Below, one piece after another: positions 1 to 3,567 of a DNA stretch of 6,037 nucleotides (position 1 is its first letter; each line of letters begins with the position of its first letter). The translations under genes and the position numbers were made by a program. The notes under the pieces were generated by a model, which did not search any database, was not told the DNA's origin, and was given only the letters and a program-made list of their open reading frames with translations. This DNA is from Planctomycetota bacterium (GTDB lineage: Bacteria > Planctomycetota > UBA8742 > SKZP01 > JAIOTL01): positions 1 through 6,037 of the forward strand of contig JAIOTL010000233.1 in the NCBI GenBank assembly GCA_021106775.1. Reading direction: 5' to 3'.

Positions 1-887
1 AAACGCAAAGGTTTATCTGCTGAAGGTTTTTCCTCAACAGGTTTAACCTCTTTTTCCGCATCTTCTTTTGGTGCTTCGACGGTTTTAGTTTTTCTTCTGG
101 GTGTTCTCGGTTTCTTTGTAATTTCCCGACGCATTGCAGGTGCTTCTTCTTCTCTAAGCTTTGCTTGAGCACCGACTTTGCCTTTGTATTCCTTCATGCC
201 ATCTTGAATGGCATCTGCAAGAAGTTCGAGAATAATTTCGATAGAGCGGAAAGAATCATCATTTGCAGGTATAATAATATCGAGAAAATCAGGGTCGGAA
301 TCGGTGTCAACAACACCAATTGTCGGAATATTGAGTTGAAGTGCCTCATTAATAGCATTTTTCTCAGTTTGTGAGTCAACAATCACCATTATGTCAGGCA
401 TTTTGGTCATATTTCGGATACCACCGAGATTTCGCAGAATTTTGTCCATTTCCCTGCGAAGTCTGACCTGCTGTTTTTTCGGATAATCTGAGATAATGCC
501 AGTTCTCTCAAGCTCTTCAAGCTCTTCAAGTCTTTTGAGTCTTCATCTTACAACCTCAAAATTCGTTAATGTACCACCCAGCCAGCGTTCGGAAACATAA
601 GCCAGCGACTTTTCCAAGCCGATTTTGCATATTGTATCCTTTGCCTGGCGTTTTGTACCAACGAACAAGACATTAATTTTACCGTCAGCAACGAAACCCT
701 TAAGCAGGTGTTGCGCGCGGATAATGCCTTTTATTGTTTCTCGAATATTGATGATATGAATTTTATTGCGTTTGCCGAAGATGTAATCCTTCATTTTTGG
801 ATTCCAGTTCGCAACGCGATGACCGAAATGTACGCCAGATTCGACCAGCATATCAGCCAGATTAGTCGCTTTCAGTTCTTCCGTCAT
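1..887 (-). CDS. rpsB: 30S ribosomal protein S2, in-frame TGA at codon 115, 3' end off window
   Basis: S2 is a small-subunit ribosomal protein on the back of the 30S head-body junction; it binds 16S rRNA and is needed for S1 docking. Residues 1-114 carry family hallmarks: GVHFGH (19-23 region), NPKM, YIFGKRNKIHIINI, FVGTKRQA and WLGGTLTNF. Codon 115 is TGA. The same frame then continues with RLKRLEELEELE, a KKQQVRLRRE helix, LGGIRNM, PDIMVIVD, DTDSDPD (194-200) and PANDD (207-211), so homology is unbroken and no indel is needed. From about residue 236 a Lys/Glu/Pro-rich tail runs at least 60 residues to the window edge, beyond the usual bacterial S2 length of about 230-260. The ATG at 887 is supported by GGGAG four to five bases upstream. 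The usual partner tsf would lie beyond base 1 and is not visible. Identity as S2 is certain; whether the TGA is real, an assembly error or decoded is open. Confidence 0.95.
543..545 (-). other. In-frame TGA codon inside rpsB
   Basis: On the minus strand the codons read GTT GTA AGA TGA AGA CTC AAA AGA CTT. Aligned by eye with E. coli S2 (TVRQSIKRL) this is VVR*RLKRL, so the TGA replaces the residue after the conserved Arg, a position that varies in the family (Gln in E. coli). It is a substitution, not a frameshift. The four other stops in the window are all TAA, and the roughly 1,490 codons of the other genes contain no in-frame TGA. Widespread recoding is therefore unlikely; a point substitution, sequencing or assembly error, or local readthrough are the options. 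Confidence 0.9.
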
Positions 888-890
888 TTT

Positions 891-925
891 ACTCCCGTTT
901 TCTCACAGACAATTGGGGGAGTCTG
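891..925 (-). promoter_or_regulatory. rpsB leader: Shine-Dalgarno and possible sequestering pairing
   Basis: The Shine-Dalgarno of rpsB is GGGAGT at 896-891, just before the ATG at 887. Twenty bases upstream on the same transcript lies ACTCCC (922-917), its exact six-base complement. A competing hairpin, CAGAC (925-921) with GTCTG (910-906), overlaps ACTCCC by two bases, so the two structures would exclude each other. This could allow autoregulation, as is common for ribosomal protein leaders, but the pairings are short and the role is inference. Confidence 0.35.
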
Positions 926-938
926 CGATTTGTGTCAA
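909..938 (-). promoter_or_regulatory. Candidate rpsB promoter (-35 good, -10 poor)
   Basis: A perfect TTGACA lies at 938-933, between the terminator of the upstream gene and the rpsB start. At a spacing of 18 bases the best -10 is AATTGT (914-909), only three of six matches to TATAAT. The location fits, but the weak -10 keeps this tentative. Confidence 0.3.
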
Positions 939-950
939 TAAGGGGTTGTA

Positions 951-979
951 AAAGAAAATAGCTGCGGAAACCCGCAACT
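951..979 (-). terminator. Intrinsic terminator between the GspC-like gene and rpsB
   Basis: Minus-strand RNA folds as AGTTGCGG - loop GTTT - CCGCAGCT, an eight-pair stem with one G-U pair (979-960), followed directly by ATTTTCTTT. It lies about 80 bases after the GspC-like stop and upstream of rpsB, so it should end the upstream transcript and make rpsB its own unit. The plus strand lacks a U tract on the matching side. Confidence 0.65.
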
Positions 980-1058
980 GAGAAAAAATATACATACAAT
1001 TAAAAACGTTGATTTCAACAAAAATTTCATAATTTCCGCGATTTAATCGGGTTTTTGA

Positions 1059-2168
1059 TTAATTCTTGGGTGGTACAATACTTTTTACCAATGTTTTACC
1101 GTTTCGCTTGTAAACAACAGTATATATCGATTCTTTATCATTCTTCTTTACCCATGCCCTTGCTTCTGAAATTGAGCTGACATTATGATTATTAATTGAA
1201 ATTATTACATCACCTTTTTGCACATCATATTTCTTTGCCATAGGACTTTTAGGCTCTCTTGTTACTTTCAATCCTTCAGATTTGCCTGTTTTCGGATTGT
1301 AAGCCGATTTCAAACCCAAACCAGTCAGTTCTTTATCGATGTTATTTTTGAAATCACTAAATTCCTTGCGACTGATAATAATATTGCCGGTTTTTTTATC
1401 GATACTTGGTCTGTCATTTTTGATTCGGTTGTAATCAGTCTTTCCGCTGCCGTTAGATGCATTTTCATCGCTCGTGCTATATTCGGTGTCTCCAAACTTT
1501 TTTTCAAATTCTTCAAGAGTATTTGGAAAAAGGTCATCGAATGGAAGAAATAAGCGAAACTCTTTTGTAAATTTCGAATTACTGTAGTTGTAATCGAAAT
1601 AAACTCCGTCTGCTGTAATTCGAAAACATTTCGCGGGTAGACCAATTTCTGTTAAATCGTCATAAATGTTGTATTCGTCCGTAAGCAGAATATCGTCCTT
1701 TATATCCGGTTTATCGCGAGAATACGGAATAATTATGAATTCCATACCGGTTTCAATCATTTGTGCTTCGGCAGCTAACGGTGCAAAAATGGCTTTTAAT
1801 ATTAAGCGTTGTTGAAGGTCTGCAAGTGCTTCAGCTTTTGTGGGTTCTTTAACATTCTTATCATCTTCAGGACCTGGTGGGTCTGGCGGTTTGGGTATCG
1901 GCGGAAGTTTTAATTCATTCAGGTGCAATTTACCGATATCTTTCCATATAGGATCGTTCACAGTTCGAACGATTAAAGTTTCTCCCTTAACCGGAATTTT
2001 AATATCTTCAATATCCCAGCTTGGGATGCGAATATTCGGTATCTGATTAATTTTCAAAGTCCAATCGCTTTTAGGGTTTATGAGAAAATTATTCATAACC
2101 AGAATCGTCGTAATAGCGATAATTCCGTTAATAAGCCAAATCCAAACGCTCATATATTTTTCGTTCAT
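1059..2168 (-). CDS. Membrane-anchored PDZ protein of GspC (type II secretion) architecture
   Basis: The 369-residue protein has one N-terminal membrane anchor (about residues 8-29, VWIWLINGIIAITTILV) preceded by a short cytoplasmic start, so the rest should face the periplasm. A proline-rich linker follows (about 88-101). Residues about 118-210 resemble the GspC homology region, with LILKAIFAP, AAEAQ, FRITADGVYFDY and EFRLFLP as beta-strand-like blocks. A charged Ser/Asn-rich linker (about 228-258) leads to ISRKEF and a C-terminal PDZ domain (about 285-366) with the carboxylate-loop region GLKVTREP, KGDVIISINNHNV and a VVYKRNGKTL strand. In type II secretion, GspC links the inner-membrane platform to the GspD secretin. 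The order anchor, HR, PDZ is what supports the call; a PDZ protein of another system is the main alternative. No other gsp gene is in the window. The ATG at 2168 has GGAG six bases upstream; the stop is TAA. Confidence 0.65.
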   Translation of the reverse strand: MNEKYMSVWIWLINGIIAITTILVMNNFLINPKSDWTLKINQIPNIRIPSWDIEDIKIPVKGETLIVRTVNDPIWKDIGKLHLNELKLPPIPKPPDPPGPEDDKNVKEPTKAEALADLQQRLILKAIFAPLAAEAQMIETGMEFIIIPYSRDKPDIKDDILLTDEYNIYDDLTEIGLPAKCFRITADGVYFDYNYSNSKFTKEFRLFLPFDDLFPNTLEEFEKKFGDTEYSTSDENASNGSGKTDYNRIKNDRPSIDKKTGNIIISRKEFSDFKNNIDKELTGLGLKSAYNPKTGKSEGLKVTREPKSPMAKKYDVQKGDVIISINNHNVSSISEARAWVKKNDKESIYTVVYKRNGKTLVKSIVPPKN

Positions 2169-2174
2169 TATTTT

Positions 2175-2178
2175 CTCC
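2175..2178 (-). promoter_or_regulatory. Shine-Dalgarno of the GspC-like gene
   Basis: GGAG (2178-2175) in the minus-strand context TCGGAGAAAATA precedes the ATG at 2168 by six bases. It fixes that start. I could not pick a convincing promoter for this gene in the A/T-rich divergent region. Confidence 0.7.
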
Positions 2179-2255
2179 GAGTATTTCTTACATATTCTTT
2201 AACGCCAAGACGAAAAAAAAGTTTGCAGAAACACACAATAATAATGAACACATAT

Positions 2256-2285
2256 TTGAAAAACCATTTTTTCGTGTAATAAATT
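2256..2285 (+). promoter_or_regulatory. Candidate promoter for the HAD-like / NuoK-like pair
   Basis: TTGAAA (2256-2261) and TAAATT (2280-2285) are separated by 18 bases, about 90 bases before the ATG at 2378. Matches are five of six and four of six to the sigma-70 boxes. The whole divergent region 2169-2377 is very A/T-rich, so chance matches are likely. Confidence 0.3.
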
Positions 2286-2368
2286 ATTATTCAACTTTGT
2301 AAAACATAACTTAATTCAAGAATCGACTTTCTGCAATCGCTAATATTTGGTATTCATTTATTAGTTTC

Positions 2369-2373
2369 GGAGG
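2369..2373 (+). promoter_or_regulatory. Shine-Dalgarno of the HAD-like gene
   Basis: GGAGG lies four bases before the ATG at 2378 (context TTTCGGAGGAAAAATG). It is a strong site with short spacing and settles the start. Confidence 0.75.
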
Positions 2374-2377
2374 AAAA

Positions 2378-3013
2378 ATGAAGACCCCTGCATTATTTAT
2401 TGACATTGACAGAGTGTTGATTCGGGATATTGAAACAAGAGAAAATATTGATTGCGTTCGACTTATAAGATCAGCAGGGAAAGCACTTTCGGAGATAAAT
2501 TCACTTTCTATCCCTGTAATTTCAATATTAAAACTGCCCAAAGAATATTTCAGTAATAACATCATCAATAAAACAGTATTCGAAAAAGAACTTAAACGAA
2601 AATTCACTAGATATTCAGCAAAAACCGATGCTTTGTATTTTAGTGAACATTGTGTGAAGACTAATAAAAATGCTGTGCTGGCAGAATATGAGCCCGACAC
2701 CAGCATTTTTCTTGATGCTGCGAATAGATTCAATATGGATTTAAAGAAATGCTTGCTGGTTACTGATTGTGCTTATTCACTTCTAAGCGCGAAAAGCCTT
2801 GAAATGTTTGGCACGATTCTCATCAGTACATGCAAAGGGAAAAACAGCGAGATGCATTTTGCTGATGAGAAAATTGACCTTAAATCGATGAATGTTGAAG
2901 TTTTCAGCAGTTTTAACATTGCTCGTTCTGTGTTGAAAAAATCGTTCAAACAGCTTTTAGAGGATAAATCTGAATCAATTGAACCTCAGAAGCAGGAGGT
3001 TCTTCAGAATTAA
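2378..3013 (+). CDS. HAD-superfamily protein, GmhB/HisB-phosphatase-like, catalytic motifs degenerate
   Basis: The 211-residue protein aligns by eye along its length with the heptose-bisphosphate / histidinol-phosphate phosphatase branch of the HAD superfamily. Residues 5-15 (ALFIDIDRVLI) correspond to ALFLDRDGVIN, with both motif I aspartates present (D9, D11) but Gly replaced by Arg. The motif II region (PVISILKLPKEYF, about 46-58) resembles VVVTNQSGIARGYF, with Ser49 in the Thr/Ser position and the NQSG part lost. The motif III lysine of KPKPGM is replaced (YEPDTSIFLDAA, E105). Motif IV reads VTDCAYS (128-134) in place of VGDKxxD, so the second acid is Ser134. The zinc-binding cysteine cluster is not evident. 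A polar tail follows from about residue 185. It is probably a weak or inactive phosphatase, or a binding protein. It is translationally coupled to the downstream membrane gene. Confidence 0.6.
   Translation: MKTPALFIDIDRVLIRDIETRENIDCVRLIRSAGKALSEINSLSIPVISILKLPKEYFSNNIINKTVFEKELKRKFTRYSAKTDALYFSEHCVKTNKNAVLAEYEPDTSIFLDAANRFNMDLKKCLLVTDCAYSLLSAKSLEMFGTILISTCKGKNSEMHFADEKIDLKSMNVEVFSSFNIARSVLKKSFKQLLEDKSESIEPQKQEVLQN
2994..3000 (+). promoter_or_regulatory. Shine-Dalgarno of the NuoK-like gene, inside the HAD-like gene
   Basis: AGGAGGT, a near-perfect anti-16S match, lies within the last codons of the upstream gene, 12 bases before the ATG at 3013. The upstream TAA and this ATG share one base (TAATG), which points to coupled translation. 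Confidence 0.7.
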
Positions 3014-3276
3014 TGATTTCACCATTTTTTGTTATTCTCATTGGTTCATTTCTCATCTCTCTGGGTGTGTTCAGCATTTTGAGTGGAAAAAGCACGATTA
3101 AGACAATTTTCGGGCTGGAGTTCATCACTCTTGGATGCTGTCTTGGGAGCACCACAATCGAAAACCACATAGCGTTTGAAAATTCCGAAATAATTCCACT
3201 TGCCATCCTTGTGTTTTTCAACGTATTCATTTTCCTGTATTTTTTGGCTCTAAGACACCACAAACCTGTAAGATAA
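3013..3276 (+). CDS. Small membrane protein resembling NuoK / MrpC-type subunit
   Basis: The 87-residue protein has three predicted membrane helices: about 4-23, 29-48 and 61-80, ending in a basic tail (RHHKPVR). The first two helices match the NuoK pattern well: ILIGSFLISLGVFSIL then KSTIKTIFGLEFITLG, compared with E. coli [27 protein letters not shown]. Glu36 falls at exactly the same residue number as the proton-pathway Glu36 of E. coli NuoK. The third helix (LAILVFFNVFIFLYFLAL) aligns with LAAAEASIGLALLLQL but has Asn70 where NuoK has Glu72, and the loop between helices 2 and 3 is shortened. NuoK is normally about 100 residues and sits in a nuo operon; here the only partner is the HAD-like gene. 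It may be a divergent NuoK paralogue or a subunit of a related membrane complex. The start is supported by AGGAGGT and the TAATG overlap. Confidence 0.6.
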   Translation: MISPFFVILIGSFLISLGVFSILSGKSTIKTIFGLEFITLGCCLGSTTIENHIAFENSEIIPLAILVFFNVFIFLYFLALRHHKPVR

Positions 3277-3282
3277 AAAAAT

Positions 3283-3324
3283 TGTCATTCTGAAGGATTG
3301 CAACGACTGAAGAATCCAGGATAG
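3283..3324 (+). repeat. Left terminal inverted repeat arm
   Basis: This arm starts seven bases after the NuoK-like stop codon. It shares TGTCATTC and GAATCCAG exactly with the right arm and CGAC in the middle, with one extra base near the inner end. Confidence 0.6.
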
Positions 3325-3438
3325 TCCAGAGAAATGCATGGAATACTAAATTTTGTTATTTCCAATTAAAGATAAATATTCTCAATCAGAATTTTTCATA
3401 CATAATACATTTTAATGAAATCTATGTTTTACATTTCG

Positions 3439-3480
3439 CTATCTGGATTCCTCGGTCGCATTCGCTCACTCGGAATGACA
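3439..3480 (-). repeat. Right terminal inverted repeat arm
   Basis: On the plus strand it reads CTATCTGGATTCCTCGGTCG then CATTCGCTCACTCGGAATGACA. Within it CGGTCGCATTCGCTCACTCG is itself quasi-repetitive. It pairs with the left arm over its ends. Confidence 0.6.
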
Positions 3481-3540
3481 CGTGGTGTGTTTTATCTCTA
3501 CAAACCTGACAGATTCTGTGTGCTTCACACAGGGAACGCA

Positions 3541-3561
3541 AGAAAACGCATGCTTGCATGC
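3541..3561 (-). terminator. Probable terminator of the macroglobulin gene
   Basis: Six bases after the TAA, minus-strand RNA forms GCATG-CAAG-CATGC (3561-3548) followed by GTTTTCTT. The stem is only five pairs and the U tract is broken, so this is a weak but well-placed intrinsic terminator. Confidence 0.4.
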
Positions 3562-3567
3562 CCTGCT

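Larger units (their letters stand above)
3283..3480. repeat. MITE-like element with imperfect terminal inverted repeats
   Basis: The left arm (3283-3324) begins TGTCATTC and ends GAATCCAGGATAG. The right arm, read on the other strand (3480-3439), begins TGTCATTC and ends GAATCCAGATAG. The two ends of each 42-base arm match almost perfectly; the middle is diverged. The arms enclose about 114 bases of A/T-rich DNA without a gene. From memory, repeats of the type TGTCATTCTGAxCGAAG...GAATCC are dispersed in many environmental bacterial genomes. I see no clean target-site duplication. It could be a non-autonomous transposable element or a REP-like hairpin. Confidence 0.6.
3277..3567. other. Convergent intergenic region, no gene
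   Basis: This 291-base stretch lies between the 3' ends of two facing genes. It contains a MITE-like inverted-repeat element (3283-3480), a perfect short hairpin CTGTGTG-CTT-CACACAG (3516-3532), and the probable terminator of the macroglobulin gene. An open frame starting at 3415 runs through the repeat and then antisense into the macroglobulin gene; it has no recognisable protein features. Confidence 0.75.

Noticed and set aside
1..542. A separate second gene encoding the C-terminal half of S2 after the TGA
   Set aside because: There is no Shine-Dalgarno with a suitable start near the TGA. The ATG overlapping the stop opens a frame of only six codons, and the next in-frame ATG lies inside a helix far downstream. 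One interrupted gene is simpler.
543..545. Genome-wide reassignment of TGA to Gly or Trp
   Set aside because: Lineages that recode TGA use it often. The other four genes have no in-frame TGA, and the Trp and Gly codons I read are TGG and GGN.
2221..2337. Inverted match TTTGCAGAAA / TTTCTGCAA in the divergent intergenic region as an operator
   Set aside because: The two 9-base halves are about 100 bases apart in very A/T-rich DNA, so chance is a sufficient explanation.
2311..2733. Minus-strand 140-codon frame opposite the HAD-like gene
   Set aside because: It is antisense to a gene with a strong ribosome-binding site and family similarity, and shows no features of its own.
3516..3532. Hairpin CTGTGTG-CTT-CACACAG as a terminator
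   Set aside because: The stem is perfect, but neither strand has a U tract after it. It may belong to a repeat or be chance.
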